Counted from the first letter of the stretch, positions 24,658 through 36,800 are shown. The stretch: DNA of 64,000 nt from Pseudomonas sp. P7548 (GCF_013386585.1 NZ_JACARO010000004.1:81326-145325); one strand, 5' to 3'. Made by a program: numbers and translations. Notes: generated by a model not told the origin, from the sequence alone.

Positions 24658-25661
24658 CCTGGTTCACCCCTGAAGTGATCGACGTGATCATTGCGGTCCT
24701 CAAGGCTGTCGTGATCCTGTTGGCCGTGGTCGTCGCGGGCGCCCTGCTCAGCTTCGTCGAACGTCGCCTGCTGGGCTGGTGGCAGGACCGTTACGGTCCG
24801 AACCGCGTTGGCCCGTTCGGCATGTTCCAGATCGCTGCGGACATGCTCAAAATGTTCTTCAAGGAAGACTGGACTCCGCCGTTTGCCGACAAGGTGATCT
24901 TCACCCTGGCACCGGTCGTGGCCATGAGCGCCTTGCTGATCGCCTTCGCGATCATCCCGATCACCCCGACCTGGGGCGTGGCGGACCTGAACATCGGCTT
25001 GCTGTTCTTCTTCGCCATGGCCGGTCTGTCGGTCTACGCGGTGCTGTTCGCCGGTTGGTCGAGTAATAACAAGTTCGCCCTGCTGGGCAGCTTGCGCGCC
25101 TCGGCCCAGACCGTGTCCTACGAAGTGTTCATGGGCCTCGCGCTGATGGGCATCGTGGTGCAGGTCGGCTCGTTCAACATGCGCGACATCGTCGAGTACC
25201 AGGCGCAGAACCTGTGGTTCATCATTCCGCAGTTCTTCGGCTTCTGTACCTTCTTCATCGCTGGCGTCGCCGTGACTCACCGTCACCCGTTCGACCAGCC
25301 GGAAGCGGAACAGGAACTGGCCGACGGTTACCACATTGAATACGCCGGCATGAAATGGGGCATGTTCTTCGTTGGCGAATACATCGGCATCATCTTGATC
25401 TCGGCCCTGCTGGTCACGCTGTTCTTCGGCGGCTGGCACGGTCCGTTCGGCATCCTGCCGCAGTTGGCCTTCTTCTGGTTCTTCCTGAAGACCGCGTTCT
25501 TCATCATGTTGTTTATCCTGCTGCGCGCTTCCATTCCGCGTCCACGATACGACCAGGTGATGGATTTCAGCTGGCGCTTCTGCCTGCCGCTGACCCTGAT
25601 CAATTTGCTGGTGACTGCTGCCGTTGTGTTGTTGAACACGCCAGCGGGCGCGGTTCAGTGA
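24654..25661 (+). CDS. nuoH: NADH-quinone oxidoreductase subunit H
   Basis: 335 residues, about eight transmembrane helices. The family blocks [24 protein letters not shown] (near residue 30-50) and [28 protein letters not shown], with the acidic loop lining the quinone tunnel, are intact. NuoH links the peripheral arm to the proton-pumping membrane arm. It is translationally coupled to nuoG by a four-base overlap. Confidence 0.96.
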   Translation: MTWFTPEVIDVIIAVLKAVVILLAVVVAGALLSFVERRLLGWWQDRYGPNRVGPFGMFQIAADMLKMFFKEDWTPPFADKVIFTLAPVVAMSALLIAFAIIPITPTWGVADLNIGLLFFFAMAGLSVYAVLFAGWSSNNKFALLGSLRASAQTVSYEVFMGLALMGIVVQVGSFNMRDIVEYQAQNLWFIIPQFFGFCTFFIAGVAVTHRHPFDQPEAEQELADGYHIEYAGMKWGMFFVGEYIGIILISALLVTLFFGGWHGPFGILPQLAFFWFFLKTAFFIMLFILLRASIPRPRYDQVMDFSWRFCLPLTLINLLVTAAVVLLNTPAGAVQ

Positions 25662-25672
25662 GGATTTGACCC

Positions 25673-26221
25673 ATGTTCAAATATATTGGCGACATCGTTA
25701 AGGGTACCGGTACCCAGTTGCGAAGCCTGGTGATGGTTTTCGGCCACGGCTTCCGCAAGCGCGACACCCTGCAATACCCGGAAGAAGCGGTGTACCTGCC
25801 GCCGCGCTATCGCGGCCGCATCGTGCTCACCCGCGACCCCGATGGCGAAGAGCGTTGCGTAGCCTGCAACCTGTGCGCCGTGGCGTGCCCGGTGGGTTGC
25901 ATCTCCCTGCAGAAAGCTGAAACCGAAGACGGTCGCTGGTACCCGGACTTCTTCCGCATCAACTTCTCGCGCTGCATTTTCTGCGGCCTCTGCGAGGAAG
26001 CTTGCCCGACCACCGCAATCCAGCTCACGCCGGATTTCGAGATGGCCGAGTTCAAACGTCAGGACCTGGTGTACGAGAAAGAAGATCTGCTGATCTCTGG
26101 TCCCGGTAAAAACCCTGATTACAACTTCTATCGTGTTGCAGGTATGGCCGTTGCCGGTAAGCCAAAAGGCGCCGCACAAAACGAAGCCGAGCCGATCAAC
26201 GTGAAGAGCTTGCTGCCTTAA
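25673..26221 (+). CDS. nuoI: NADH-quinone oxidoreductase subunit I
   Basis: 182 residues. Two classical ferredoxin motifs, [12 protein letters not shown] and [12 protein letters not shown], bind the [4Fe-4S] clusters N6a and N6b that feed N2 on NuoB. The N-terminal amphipathic segment anchors the subunit to the membrane arm. The C-terminal tail after residue ~150 is variable. Confidence 0.96.
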   Translation: MFKYIGDIVKGTGTQLRSLVMVFGHGFRKRDTLQYPEEAVYLPPRYRGRIVLTRDPDGEERCVACNLCAVACPVGCISLQKAETEDGRWYPDFFRINFSRCIFCGLCEEACPTTAIQLTPDFEMAEFKRQDLVYEKEDLLISGPGKNPDYNFYRVAGMAVAGKPKGAAQNEAEPINVKSLLP

Positions 26222-26230
26222 GGAAGAAAG

Positions 26231-26734
26231 ATGGAATTCGCTTTCTATTTCGCGTCCGGTATTGCAGTGGTGTCCACGCTTCGCGTGATCACCAACACCA
26301 ACCCCGTGCACGCCCTGCTCTACCTAATCATTTCGTTGATCGCCGTGGCCATGACCTTCTTCAGCCTCGGCGCACCGTTCGCCGGTGTGCTGGAAGTGAT
26401 CGCCTACGCCGGCGCCATCATGGTGCTGTTCGTGTTTGTGGTGATGATGCTCAACCTGGGGCCGGCTTCGGTCGCCCAAGAACGCGTCTGGCTCAAGCCC
26501 GGCATCTGGCTCGGCCCGGTCGTCCTGGCAGCCCTGCTGCTGGGTGAACTGCTGTATGTACTGTTCGCTCACCAGAGCGGCCAGGCCATCGGCCACACCA
26601 CCGTAGACGCGAAGGCCGTGGGCATCAGCCTGTTCGGCCCGTACCTGCTGGTGGTCGAACTGGCGTCGATGCTGCTGCTCGCTGCAGCCGTCACCGCCTT
26701 CCACTTGGGCCGCAACGAAGCCAAGGAGCAATGA
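26231..26734 (+). CDS. nuoJ: NADH-quinone oxidoreductase subunit J
   Basis: 167 residues, five hydrophobic helices. The third contains the conserved [20 protein letters not shown] segment with its pi-bulge. It is part of the membrane arm between NuoH and NuoL/M/N. Only ten bases separate it from nuoI, and it abuts nuoK. Confidence 0.95.
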   Translation: MEFAFYFASGIAVVSTLRVITNTNPVHALLYLIISLIAVAMTFFSLGAPFAGVLEVIAYAGAIMVLFVFVVMMLNLGPASVAQERVWLKPGIWLGPVVLAALLLGELLYVLFAHQSGQAIGHTTVDAKAVGISLFGPYLLVVELASMLLLAAAVTAFHLGRNEAKEQ

Positions 26735-26736
26735 CG

Positions 26737-27045
26737 ATGCCTGCTATCCCTTTGGAGCATGGTCTGGCGGTCGCCGGCATCCTGTTCTGCCTTGGCCTGG
26801 TCGGCCTGATGGTTCGCCGTAACATTCTGTTCGTGTTGATGAGCCTGGAAATCATGATGAACGCCGCCGCACTGGCCTTCATCGTTGCGGGTGCACGTTG
26901 GGGCCAGCCGGATGGACAAGTCATGTTCATCCTGGTGATCAGCCTGGCAGCCGCCGAGGCCAGTATCGGCCTGGCGATCCTGCTGCAACTGTATCGTCGC
27001 TTCCACACGCTTGATATCGACGCTGCCAGTGAGATGCGCGGATGA
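26737..27045 (+). CDS. nuoK: NADH-quinone oxidoreductase subunit K
   Basis: 102 residues, the standard length, with three transmembrane helices. The two buried glutamates of the pump path are in [15 protein letters not shown] and [13 protein letters not shown]. Pseudomonas NuoK begins at the ATG of [10 protein letters not shown]; a second ATG six bases upstream overlaps the nuoJ stop. The stop overlaps nuoL (ATGA). Confidence 0.95.
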   Translation: MPAIPLEHGLAVAGILFCLGLVGLMVRRNILFVLMSLEIMMNAAALAFIVAGARWGQPDGQVMFILVISLAAAEASIGLAILLQLYRRFHTLDIDAASEMRG

Positions 27046-28895
27046 ACATGATCTTTCTGACTTTCGTATTCCCCCTGATCGGTTTCCTGCTGCTGTCGTT
27101 CTCTCGCGGGCGCTGGTCGGAAAACCTCTCGGCCCTGGTGGGCGTGGGTTCCATTGGCCTGTCGGCCATCGTGGCCGCCTACGTCATCTGGCAATTCAAC
27201 GTGGCGCCGCCGGAAGGCGGCCACTACACCCTCGTGCTGTGGCAGTGGATGTCGGTGGAGGGCTTCAAGCCCAACTTCGCCCTCTACATCGACGGCCTGT
27301 CGATCACCATGCTCGGCGTGGTGGTGGGTGTGGGCTTCCTGATCCACCTGTTCGCGTCCTGGTACATGCGCGGTGAAGCGGGCTACTCGCGCTTCTTCTC
27401 GTACACCAACCTGTTTATCGCCAGCATGCTGTTCCTGGTGCTGGGCGATAACCTGTTGTTCCTGTACTTCGGTTGGGAAGGCGTGGGCCTGTGCTCGTAC
27501 CTGTTGATCGGTTTCTACTACAGCAACCGCAACAACGGTAACGCCGCCCTCAAAGCCTTCATCGTGACCCGTATCGGTGACGTGTTCATGGCCATCGGCC
27601 TGTTCATCCTGTTCCAACAGGTGGGCACGCTGAACATCCAGGAACTGCTGGTGCTGGCACCGCAGAAATTCCAGGTTGGCGACTTCTGGATCACCCTGGC
27701 CACCCTGATGCTGCTGGGCGGCGCTGTCGGTAAATCCGCGCAACTGCCACTGCAAACCTGGCTGGCGGATGCGATGGCCGGTCCTACCCCTGTTTCCGCA
27801 CTGATCCACGCGGCAACGATGGTAACGGCGGGTGTCTACCTGATCGCACGTACCCACGGCCTGTTCACCCTGGCGCCGGAAATCCTGCACCTGGTAGGCC
27901 TGGTGGGCGGCGTGACCCTGGTACTGGCCGGCTTCGCCGCGCTGGTGCAGACCGACATCAAGCGTATCCTCGCCTACTCGACCATGAGCCAGATCGGCTA
28001 CATGTTCCTGGCCCTGGGCGTTGGCGCCTGGGACGCGGCGATCTTCCACCTGATGACCCACGCCTTCTTCAAGGCCCTGCTGTTCCTCGCTTCCGGTGCG
28101 GTGATCGTTGCCTGCCACCACGAGCAGAACATCTTCAAGATGGGCGGTCTGTGGAAGAAACTGCCACTGGCCTACGCCAGCTTCATCGTCGGTGGTGCCG
28201 CCCTGGCCGCCCTGCCGCTGGTGACCGCCGGTTTCTACTCGAAAGACGAAATCCTCTGGGAAGCCTTTGCCAGCGGTAACCAGAACCTGCTGTACGCAGG
28301 CCTGGTGGGGGCATTCATGACCTCGCTATACACCTTCCGCCTGATCTTCATCACCTTCCACGGTGAAGCCAAGACCGAAGCACACGCAGGCCACGGCATT
28401 TCGCACTGGCTGCCTTTGTCGGTACTGATCGTGCTGTCGACCTTCGTCGGCGCCCTGATCACCCCGCCACTGGCTGGCGTGCTGCCAGAAAGCGCCGGCC
28501 ATGCCGGTGGCGCTGCCAAGCACAGCCTGGAAATCGCCTCGGGCGCCATCGCTATCGCGGGTATCCTGTTGGCCGCGCTGCTGTTCCTGGGCAAGCGTCG
28601 CTTCGTGACGGCGGTTGCCAACAGTGGCATTGGCCGCTTCCTGTCGGCCTGGTGGTTCGCTGCCTGGGGCTTCGACTGGATCTACGACAAACTGTTCGTC
28701 AAGCCTTACCTGGCCATCAGCCATGTACTGCGCAAAGACCCGCTCGACCAGACCATCGGTTTGATCCCGCGCGCCGCCAAGGCCGGTCACACCGCCCTGA
28801 GCCGCAGCGAGACTGGCCAACTGCGCTGGTATGCAGCCTCCATGGCGGCCGGTGCCGTTCTGGTGATTGGCGCCATCGTGGTGGTAGCGGTCTGA
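27042..28895 (+). CDS. nuoL: NADH-quinone oxidoreductase subunit L
   Basis: 617 residues, a Mrp-antiporter-like proton-pump subunit at the far end of the membrane arm. About sixteen helices; the conserved lysine region [35 protein letters not shown] and the discontinuous helix [20 protein letters not shown] are present. The C-terminal ~120 residues form the long lateral helix and last anchor. Confidence 0.96.
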   Translation: MNMIFLTFVFPLIGFLLLSFSRGRWSENLSALVGVGSIGLSAIVAAYVIWQFNVAPPEGGHYTLVLWQWMSVEGFKPNFALYIDGLSITMLGVVVGVGFLIHLFASWYMRGEAGYSRFFSYTNLFIASMLFLVLGDNLLFLYFGWEGVGLCSYLLIGFYYSNRNNGNAALKAFIVTRIGDVFMAIGLFILFQQVGTLNIQELLVLAPQKFQVGDFWITLATLMLLGGAVGKSAQLPLQTWLADAMAGPTPVSALIHAATMVTAGVYLIARTHGLFTLAPEILHLVGLVGGVTLVLAGFAALVQTDIKRILAYSTMSQIGYMFLALGVGAWDAAIFHLMTHAFFKALLFLASGAVIVACHHEQNIFKMGGLWKKLPLAYASFIVGGAALAALPLVTAGFYSKDEILWEAFASGNQNLLYAGLVGAFMTSLYTFRLIFITFHGEAKTEAHAGHGISHWLPLSVLIVLSTFVGALITPPLAGVLPESAGHAGGAAKHSLEIASGAIAIAGILLAALLFLGKRRFVTAVANSGIGRFLSAWWFAAWGFDWIYDKLFVKPYLAISHVLRKDPLDQTIGLIPRAAKAGHTALSRSETGQLRWYAASMAAGAVLVIGAIVVVAV

Positions 28896-28944
28896 TTATG
28901 AACATTGCCAACTTTGCGAACTTGCGAAAGGAAACGAGCCTGTC

Positions 28945-30477
28945 ATGATTCTGCCCTGGCTAATCCTGATCCCCTTCATCGGCGGCCTGCTCTGCTGGAT
29001 GGGTGAACGCTTCGGCGCCACCCTCCCCCGCTGGATTGCGTTGCTGACCATGTCCCTGGAACTCGCGCTCGGCCTCTGGCTGTGGGCCCATGGCGACTAT
29101 TCATTTGCTCCGGCACCGGGTGTCGATCCAACGTTCGCGCTTGAATTCAAGCACGTGTGGATCCAGCGCTTCGGCATCAACGTGCACCTGGCCCTCGACG
29201 GCCTGTCGCTGTTGATGATCCTGCTGACCGGCCTGCTGGGTATCCTCTCGGTACTCTGCTCCTGGAAAGAGATCCAGCGTCACGTGGGCTTCTTCCACCT
29301 GAACCTGATGTGGATCCTGGGCGGCGTTGTCGGCGTGTTCCTCGCCCTCGACCTGTTCATGTTCTTCTTCTTCTGGGAAATGATGCTGGTGCCGATGTAC
29401 TTCCTCATCGCGCTCTGGGGTCACAGCTCTTCGGACGGCAAGAAAACCCGGATCTACGCAGCGACCAAGTTCTTCATCTTCACCCAGGCTTCCGGCCTGA
29501 TCATGTTGGTGGCGATCCTGGGCCTGGTACTGGTCAACTTCAACAACACCGGCGTGATCACCTTCAACTACGCCGACCTGTTGAAGACCAAGATGTCCCT
29601 GACCACCGAGTACATCCTGATGCTGGGCTTCTTCATCGCGTTCGCGGTGAAGCTGCCGGTGGTGCCGTTCCACTCCTGGCTGCCTGACGCTCACGCCCAG
29701 GCGCCGACTGCAGGTTCCGTGGACCTGGCGGGCATCCTGTTGAAGACCGCTGCGTATGGTCTGCTGCGTTTCGCCCTGCCGCTGTTCCCGAATGCCTCGG
29801 CCGAGTTCGCGCCGATCGCCATGACCCTGGGTCTGATCGGGATTTTCTACGGTGCGTTCCTGGCCTTCGCACAAACCGACATCAAGCGTCTGATTGCCTT
29901 CTCGTCCGTTTCCCACATGGGCTTCGTACTGATCGGCATCTACTCCGGCAGCCAACTGGCGCTGCAAGGCGCGGTGATCCAGATGTTGGCCCACGGTGTT
30001 TCGGCCGCTGCCCTCTTTATCCTGAGTGGCCAGCTGTACGAGCGCCTGCACACCCGTGACATGCGTGAAATGGGTGGGGTGTGGTCGCGTATCGCCTACC
30101 TGCCGGCGATCAGCCTGTTCTTCGCCGCCGCGTCCCTGGGCTTGCCGGGTACCGGTAACTTCATCGGCGAGTTCCTGATCCTGATGGGCGCGTTCGTACA
30201 GACCCCATGGGTCAGCGCCATCGCCACGTCCGGCCTGGTGTTCGGTTCGGTCTACTCGCTGATCATGATCCACCGCGCCTACTTCGGCCCGGCCAAGTCC
30301 GACACCGTCCTGCAAGGGATGGACGCTCGCGAACTGATCATGGTGCTCGGCCTTGCGGTCCTGCTGATCTACATCGGCGTGTACCCGCAACCGTTCCTGG
30401 ACACTTCTGCCGCAACGATGCATGGCGTGCAGCAGTGGTTCGGCACCGCCTTCTCTCAACTCGCTTCGGCCCGGTAA
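28945..30477 (+). CDS. nuoM: NADH-quinone oxidoreductase subunit M
   Basis: 510 residues, the second antiporter-like subunit, with the motifs [25 protein letters not shown] and [20 protein letters not shown] 49-base gap after nuoL includes GGAAACGAG as ribosome site. Followed after seven bases by nuoN. Confidence 0.96.
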   Translation: MILPWLILIPFIGGLLCWMGERFGATLPRWIALLTMSLELALGLWLWAHGDYSFAPAPGVDPTFALEFKHVWIQRFGINVHLALDGLSLLMILLTGLLGILSVLCSWKEIQRHVGFFHLNLMWILGGVVGVFLALDLFMFFFFWEMMLVPMYFLIALWGHSSSDGKKTRIYAATKFFIFTQASGLIMLVAILGLVLVNFNNTGVITFNYADLLKTKMSLTTEYILMLGFFIAFAVKLPVVPFHSWLPDAHAQAPTAGSVDLAGILLKTAAYGLLRFALPLFPNASAEFAPIAMTLGLIGIFYGAFLAFAQTDIKRLIAFSSVSHMGFVLIGIYSGSQLALQGAVIQMLAHGVSAAALFILSGQLYERLHTRDMREMGGVWSRIAYLPAISLFFAAASLGLPGTGNFIGEFLILMGAFVQTPWVSAIATSGLVFGSVYSLIMIHRAYFGPAKSDTVLQGMDARELIMVLGLAVLLIYIGVYPQPFLDTSAATMHGVQQWFGTAFSQLASAR

Positions 30478-30484
30478 GAGCGCT

Positions 30485-31948
30485 ATGGAATTCACGATCC
30501 AACACTTTATCGCGCTTGCGCCGCTGCTGATTACCAGCCTCACCATCGTGGTGGTGATGCTGGCGATCGCCTGGCGCCGCAATCACTCGCAAACGTTCCT
30601 GCTGTCCTGTGCCGGTCTGAACCTGGCCCTGCTGTCGATCATCCCGGCCCTCAAGGTCGCGCCACTGGCGGTCACGCCTTTGATGATGGTCGATGACTTC
30701 GCCCTGCTGTACATCGCGCTGATCCTGGTGGCCACACTGGCCTGCGTCACCCTCGCCCACGCCTACCTCGGCGAAGGCGGCACCGGCTACCCAGGCAACC
30801 GCGAAGAGCTGTACCTGCTGATCCTGCTGGCTGCGGCCGGTGGCATCGTGCTGGTCAGCGCACAGCACCTGGCGGGCCTGTTCATCGGCCTGGAACTGCT
30901 GTCGATCCCGACCTACGGCCTGGTGGCCTATGCGTTCTTCAACAAGCGCTCCCTGGAAGCCGGCATCAAGTACATGGTGCTGTCGGCGGCCGGTTCCGCG
31001 TTCCTGTTGTTCGGTATGGCCCTGCTCTACGCTGAAGCCGGCAACCTGAGCTTCACCGGTATCGGCCACGCCCTGGCCGCCACCAGCATGCCTGCGCCGA
31101 TTGCCCAACTGGGCCTGGCCATGATGCTGATCGGCCTGGCGTTCAAGCTCTCCTTGGTGCCGTTCCACCTGTGGACCCCGGACGTGTACGAAGGTGCCCC
31201 GGCGCCGGTGGCTGCGTTCCTGGCCACTGCGTCGAAGGTGGCTGTGTTTGCGGTGATGGTGCGTCTGTTCCAGATCTCCCCTGCCGCCAATACCGGCGTG
31301 CTGAGCACCGTGCTGACCGTGATCGCCATTGCGTCGATCCTGTTCGGCAACCTGCTGGCCCTGACCCAGAACAACCTCAAGCGTCTGCTGGGTTACTCGT
31401 CCATCGCCCACTTCGGCTACCTGCTGATCGCCCTGGTGGCGAGCAAAGGCCTGGCCGTGGAAGCCATGGGCGTGTACCTGGTGACCTACGTGATCACCAG
31501 CCTGGGTGCATTCGGCGTGATCACGCTGATGTCCTCGCCATTCAAAGGCCGTGACGCCGACGCCCTGTACGAATACCGCGGCCTGTTCTGGCGCCGTCCG
31601 TACCTGACTGCCGTACTGACCGTGATGATGCTGTCCCTGGCCGGTATCCCGCTGACGGCGGGCTTCATCGGCAAGTTCTACATCGTCGCGACCGGTGTTG
31701 AAGCCCACGAGTGGTGGTTGGTCGCCTCCCTGGTACTAGGCAGCGCCATCGGCGTGTTCTACTACCTGCGCGTGATGGTCACCCTGTACCTGATCGAGCC
31801 AAACCTGCGTCGCGTGGACGCCGAGCTGCACTGGGAACAAAAGGCAGGCGGCGTGATGCTGCTGGCCATCGCCCTGCTCGCGTTCTTCCTGGGCGTATAC
31901 CCACAACCGCTGCTCACCCTGGTGCAGCACGCGGTGTTGGGCGTTTGA
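30485..31948 (+). CDS. nuoN: NADH-quinone oxidoreductase subunit N
   Basis: 487 residues, the third antiporter-like subunit, with [23 protein letters not shown] and [19 protein letters not shown]. The ATG at 30485 is used; upstream in-frame codons lie inside nuoM. It closes the operon; a terminator follows 24 bases later. Confidence 0.96.
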   Translation: MEFTIQHFIALAPLLITSLTIVVVMLAIAWRRNHSQTFLLSCAGLNLALLSIIPALKVAPLAVTPLMMVDDFALLYIALILVATLACVTLAHAYLGEGGTGYPGNREELYLLILLAAAGGIVLVSAQHLAGLFIGLELLSIPTYGLVAYAFFNKRSLEAGIKYMVLSAAGSAFLLFGMALLYAEAGNLSFTGIGHALAATSMPAPIAQLGLAMMLIGLAFKLSLVPFHLWTPDVYEGAPAPVAAFLATASKVAVFAVMVRLFQISPAANTGVLSTVLTVIAIASILFGNLLALTQNNLKRLLGYSSIAHFGYLLIALVASKGLAVEAMGVYLVTYVITSLGAFGVITLMSSPFKGRDADALYEYRGLFWRRPYLTAVLTVMMLSLAGIPLTAGFIGKFYIVATGVEAHEWWLVASLVLGSAIGVFYYLRVMVTLYLIEPNLRRVDAELHWEQKAGGVMLLAIALLAFFLGVYPQPLLTLVQHAVLGV

Positions 31949-31971
31949 TCGCTTAGCACAACGTAGAAAAC

Positions 31972-31997
31972 AAAACGGCGCCTTCGGGCGCCGTTTT
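31972..31997 (+). terminator. Terminator of the nuo operon
   Basis: Stem AAAACGGCGCC/GGCGCCGTTTT with loop TTCG-type turn; ends in TTTT. Confidence 0.88.
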
Positions 31998-32042
31998 GCA
32001 TTCCCGGGAACAACAAAGCCCGCTCACCACAGAATATGCCGT

Positions 32043-32132
32043 TGTAGTGAGCGGGCTTGCCCCGCGCCGCGATCTACCTGACGCACCGCGTCACCTGATA
32101 CACCGCCGCGCGGGGCAAGCCTGCTCATTACA
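32043..32132. repeat. REPIN, type 2
   Basis: A second REP family: halves TGTAGTGAGCGGGCTTGCC (left) and the complement with two changes (right), around an inner inverted section. Other copies are at 32967, 33068 and 49482. Between it and the toxin gene (32133-32287) only a short GCCC...GGGC hairpin is seen. Confidence 0.9.
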
Positions 32133-32287
32133 AACGCAGAAATGTCCTCTCCCGACTGCCTATTCATCTGGCATCTGCCCGCCGGAGGGCGTCGTATGGT
32201 GTTTGCGTTTTAGGAAAGTTCCCACAGCAGGGTCACTTGACCCATCACGAGTGGGCCACCAAACTATACGCAGTCTACGTACAGAAC

Positions 32288-32638
32288 ATGGATGCGCTAT
32301 TTATCGAATTGCCGGCCTTCGAGCGGCACCGCAGGGATTATCTGAGTGACGAGCTTTTCCAGGGTTTTCAACAGGCGTTGATGAAAAACCCGGAAGCAGG
32401 AGACATGATCGAGGGCACAGGCGGGCTGCGCAAGGTTCGCTTCGTCGATGAGCGACGCAACAAAGGCAAGCGTGGTGGCCTTCGGGTCATTTACTACTGG
32501 TGGTCGGGCGGTACGCAGTTCTGGTTGTTCACCTTGTACGGCAAACACGAACAGGACGACCTGACGCCACAGCACAAAAAAGCGCTTAAACACATGCTGG
32601 ACAGGGAAATCAAAGCGAAAACACATCATGAAACGTGA
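32288..32638 (+). CDS. higB: HigB2-like RelE-family toxin
   Basis: 116 residues. It resembles the HigB2 mRNA interferases: the opening FIELPAFERHRRDYLSDE, the GTGGLRKVRFVDERRNKGKRGGLRVIYYW core, and the C-terminal LFTLYGKHEQDDLT block. Such toxins cleave mRNA in the ribosomal A site. It precedes its antitoxin and overlaps it by 11 bases, the toxin-first order of higBA. The ATG at 32288 gives the usual length (about 110); a TTG at 32237 would add 17 residues and has a better ribosome site, so the start is uncertain. Confidence 0.88.
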   Translation: MDALFIELPAFERHRRDYLSDELFQGFQQALMKNPEAGDMIEGTGGLRKVRFVDERRNKGKRGGLRVIYYWWSGGTQFWLFTLYGKHEQDDLTPQHKKALKHMLDREIKAKTHHET

Positions 32639-32942
32639 AATCTTTTCCGAACTGGTCGAAGGCTTCGATGCGCTGGCGGACGAACGCCAAGGCAAAATCA
32701 CCCTGCGTACCCACAAGGTTCACCTCAACAAGCTGGAACCACTCACCGCCGAGGAAGTGGTCGCCGTGCGCCAGCAGCTCAATCTCTCCCGCTCGGTGTT
32801 TGCCATGTACCTGCGCACCAACACACGCACGCTGGAAAACTGGGAGCAAGGCCGCGCTAAGCCCAATGCCCAGGCGGTCACTTTGATTCGGCTGGTGGCG
32901 CGCTTCCCAGAAACCGTCGCACAACTTGCAGCCTTGAACTAA
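32628..32942 (+). CDS. higA: HigA2-like XRE-family antitoxin
   Basis: 104 residues. An N-terminal segment (REIFSELVEGFDALADER...GKITLRTH) corresponds to the partly disordered toxin-binding arm of HigA2, and residues ~40-95 form a Cro/XRE helix-turn-helix (VRQQLNLSRSVFAMYLRTNTRTLENWEQGRAKPN). It should neutralise the upstream toxin and repress the pair. No clear operator was identified upstream, though TACG-N7-CGTA near 32266-32280 is a weak dyad. Confidence 0.9.
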   Translation: MKREIFSELVEGFDALADERQGKITLRTHKVHLNKLEPLTAEEVVAVRQQLNLSRSVFAMYLRTNTRTLENWEQGRAKPNAQAVTLIRLVARFPETVAQLAALN

Positions 32943-32966
32943 AAAATGAATAGGTGAACGCAGCCC

Positions 32967-33054
32967 GTAGTGAGCGGGCTTGCCCCGCGCGGCGGTCTAT
33001 CAAGTGACGCGCTACATCAGGTAGATCGCGGCGCGGGGCTAGCCCGCTCACTAC
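32967..33054. repeat. REPIN, type 2
   Basis: Halves GTAGTGAGCGGGCTTGCC and GGCTAGCCCGCTCACTAC, 24 bases after higA. Its right half has one change. Confidence 0.9.
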
Positions 33055-33067
33055 AAAAATCAGCAGT

Positions 33068-33157
33068 TGTAGTGAGCGGGTTTACCCCGCGCGGCGGTGT
33101 CTCAGGTGACGCGGTACATCAGGTAGATCGCGGCGCGGGGCAAGCCCGCGCACTACA
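33068..33157. repeat. REPIN, type 2, tandem neighbour
   Basis: Second copy 13 bases from the first. Internal spacer resembles that of 32967-33054 (both have ...CATCAGGTAGATCGCGG), suggesting tandem duplication. Confidence 0.9.
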
Positions 33158-33172
33158 GGTGATCACCAGGCT

Positions 33173-33832
33173 CTACCGTCCACCCAGCATGTCAGCGAAG
33201 GTCTCACCATCCGGCAGCCCCTCCCCTACCCAGATCGACGGCGCAACGCGGGGCGAGCCTTCGGTCCAGAACAGTGAGTGCCGCGCGAGGCCCGAAGGAT
33301 CGATCTGCGCACTTAATTGCGGCATGCCGTCACCAATCCGCTCCGGGTCGGGCAAGTCGAGCCATTGTGCGGGTACCCAGGCCGTGTCGGCGTGGCTTGC
33401 CGGTGTCCAGCAGCCGGCCAATGGCAGGGCCTGCAACACCTCGTCGAACGATTCCAGGGCAAACCCTTCGCTCAGCGCCGACAACGCCAGGCGCTCCAAC
33501 TGGCCGTACCACACCCCATCCCGTTCCAACCGCGCCAGCAAGGGCACGTCTTCTCCTGCACTGGCGAGGGTCAGCGGAAAATACCGCCCCACGCGGTCCA
33601 CGCTGGGAATCATCACCCCCGCCCAACCGCTGTCACCGCACACCCCCGCCGCCAGCGCAAAACGCCAGATCGGGCTGCACAGGTACACGTCCAGCCATTG
33701 CTCCCCCAGACGCTCACGACTGCACTGCAAACCGGCCTGCAGCCAAGTGTCCCAGGTATTCAAAAACGCCGGCGGCAAACGGCGGCTGACAAAATCCCCA
33801 TGGCTTGCGACCTTGCCGAAAAATCCATTCAT
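33173..33832 (-). CDS. tagF: Type VI secretion-associated protein TagF
   Basis: 219 residues with the TagF start NGFFGKVASHGDFVSRRLP and a WxxWLQAGLQ helix. TagF is a post-translational repressor of T6SS assembly that acts on Fha; in P. aeruginosa H1-T6SS it also counters the PpkA phosphorylation route, but neither PpkA nor PppA is encoded here. It is the last gene of the cluster, nine bases after tssM, and is not fused to a phosphatase. Confidence 0.93.
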   Translation of the reverse strand: MNGFFGKVASHGDFVSRRLPPAFLNTWDTWLQAGLQCSRERLGEQWLDVYLCSPIWRFALAAGVCGDSGWAGVMIPSVDRVGRYFPLTLASAGEDVPLLARLERDGVWYGQLERLALSALSEGFALESFDEVLQALPLAGCWTPASHADTAWVPAQWLDLPDPERIGDGMPQLSAQIDPSGLARHSLFWTEGSPRVAPSIWVGEGLPDGETFADMLGGR

Positions 33833-33841
33833 GACGGGTCC

Positions 33842-36800
33842 TTAAAAACTGCTGGGGCAATGGAACGGCTCAAGGCTGTCACGCCGGAACGGGTTGATCA
33901 CACTGCTGGCGCGCAACTGGTACGCCACGCGGTGGCCCTCCACGGTGAAGGTCAATTGCAATTGCTCGCCCTGGGCGCTCACCGCCGCCTTGTCCATCAT
34001 GCGCAGCCAGCCCCAGGGGCCATCGCTGCGCAACGGGTTGACCAGCGCCGGCGTGGCGTCCAGGCGCACCAACCCGCCGGACTTGCCGCTGGGCAGGGAG
34101 ATGCTGGTGAAGTCCGGCGAAGTGCCGGTGTCGTACACCACCGGCTGGCCATCGATGTCCAGGGTCACTTTGGTCAACGCCGGATCAGCCCCCAGGGCCT
34201 TCAGATCAAAACGCATCGACGGCTGGCGCGCCCCGGCCACAAAGAACATGTCGCGCAGTTTGGCGCCGCGCTGGAACTGGTTGAGCACATCCTGGGAAAT
34301 ATTCAGCGGCGTCACACCGGTTGACCGCCAGCGCCACTGGCTGCCGCTCATGTCGACGTAAGGCGCAAGGTTCTTGCTGAAAAAATCATCCATCAACCCA
34401 CCCGGGCCGAAGAACTTGCCGAAGTCATCGGCGGTGGCATCACGCCCGGAACTGCGCACCAGCGGGTAGCGCCCCTCAATCGCCACCCGGCAGAACGGCG
34501 CGCCAGTGGCCTCCCACAGCGCGTTCAAGCGGGCCTTCTCGTTGCCCAGGGTCAGCGCGCTGCCACCGGCCTCCACATCACGCAGCAAGGTCGACAAAGG
34601 CGCCGGCTGGGTGTCACCCGAACGCTTCAAGCGCCCCAGCACTTCGTTGGAGGGTGCCGGCGCAGCACTGCGGCGGGCCGCATCGGCGCTGTCGAAAAAC
34701 TGCCCGGCATCTTTCAGGGACGCCAGCACATCATCCAGCGGCTGCGGGCCGGTGCCCGTACCCACCAGGCGATGCAACGCGGCAAAATGCTGATCGACCG
34801 GGTTGGCCGAAGCGTCCGCAACCGCAGCCGGGGTGTCACCGCCCAAGGCCGATTGCAGTTTCTGGGTGGCGGCAGCGATTTTCTCACGCACGCGCTGGTC
34901 GGTGTCCTTGCTGGTAGCCGAAGTCAGGGCACCGTCAAGGGTTGTTTCCTTGGAGACGGCTTGCAACAAGGCGCGCAGCGGTGAATCAGTGGCAGCCAGC
35001 GTATTGGTCACCTGGGACGCCTGGCCCAGGCCGGTCAACGGCACCAGGTGCACATCCGCGAGAAAGGTGTCCCACTGGCGGATGTAGTCCGCGTAATACA
35101 GCTCCAGCACCGCCGCCTGCATCGCCGGGTTGCCGCCGGCGATCTGCGCCGACTCCTGGCGATCCAGCACCCAACTGTCCTTGGCCATGTCGGCCACGGC
35201 TTGTGGGGTTTTGTCGGTCAGCTCACGGTAACCGGCGATCCGGTACACACCGCTGACCCCACGGGACAACGGCTCACCACTGGCGCGGGTAAACAGCGAC
35301 GATACGTCCCGCCCCACCGCGCTGTTGACGCTCAACTCCGGCAGATGTTGCTGATCCACCTGGCGCTTGACCCGGTTATAGATGCGCTGGGACAACGGCA
35401 TGCTCGCCAGCGCCAGGCGCACCTTGGCGATCAACGCGCTGTCCAGTTGCACCGGCTCGGCCTCGTCGTCGGCCTCCAGCAACGCCGCCACGTGATCCGA
35501 CAATTGCTGCAACTGCGCCGGCGTCGCCTGGGGCAGTTCGCGGCGCCAGTCCACATCGACCCAGGCCTGCACCGACGGCGCGTCGAAGAACTGCCGCTCG
35601 CCCAGCATCAGGTAGGCGCGCAGGGTTTCATACAGAAACTCCTGATTGCTCGCATCACCCCGGCGCAACGCGTTTTCCATGTTGGCGACGATGTGCGGCA
35701 ACAACGTACTGCGCAGCAGGCGGCGGTACAGGGTGATCGCCCCCGCACCCAGCTTGTTGCCCTGGTACAGGCCCATGCGGCTGAGCAACGGCACGCTGTT
35801 GTCGGCGTCGCTGTAGCCACTGGGCAAACTGCGCGTGGCATTGAGCAACGGCAACGTCACCAGCACATCACCCTCGACCGGCAGTGCCTTGGCCAATTGC
35901 GCGACGTTGGTGGCGGCGCCAGACGCATCGGCGATCAATTGCAGGTTGCGGTTGTAGCTGATGGTCATCGCCGCCAGCAGCAACACGAACACTGCCGCCG
36001 CCGTGATACGCCCGGCCCGGCCAAGCAAGCGCCGACGCCGCTCCTCTTGATGATTGACCCCGGCAAGCCCGGCCTCCTTGAAAATCACCTCACGCAGCAA
36101 CCGCGTGATGAAATAGCTGCGCCCGCTGGCCACATTCGGCGCCAGCACCTTGCGGCCCAGGCCGAACGAGGCTGCCAGCGAAGTCAGCACGCGATCGATC
36201 GGGCTGCCTTCCTGAGTGCCGCTGGTGAAATACACCCCACGCAACAGCGCCGGCTCCTGGTAGCGGTTGGTTTCAAACACCGTGTTGAGAAAGCGCGTCA
36301 GGCCATCGCCCAGGCTGGCAAATTGTTGCGGGAAGCTATAAAGCAAAGCACGTCGCGACAAGTCGCGCTCCTGCTGCAAACGCTCCAGTACCCGCCGCTG
36401 CAACTGGTGCTCCAACGCATCGAACTCGCCCGGGAACGACGCCAACCCCGTGTCGGGCTGCGGTGGCTGGGGCAATGGAAAGGTCACCCCCCACACCTGC
36501 GCACGCTCATCGCGGCCGAAGGTCTCGAAAAACTCCGAGAAGCCCGCCAGCAAATCGCACTTGGTGATGATCACGTACACCGGAAACCGCAGGCCCAGGC
36601 GCTCGTACAGCTCGTTGATGCGCGCGCGGATCGCCACGGCCTGGGCCTGGCGCTGGGCGTCGGTCTGTTGCAGCAGGTCGCTGACACTCAAGGCCACGAT
36701 CACACCGTTGACCGGGCGCTGGCGACGGTACTTTTTCAGCAGGTCGAGAAAGCCGCCCCAGGCCGCCTTGTCCACCTCGGTGTAGCTGTCCTGGGTGGTG

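Noticed and set aside
32967..33157. Two tandem repeats that could be mistaken for a CRISPR array
   Set aside because: Units are inverted REP pairs with variable spacing, not direct repeats with unique equal spacers, and no cas genes are near.
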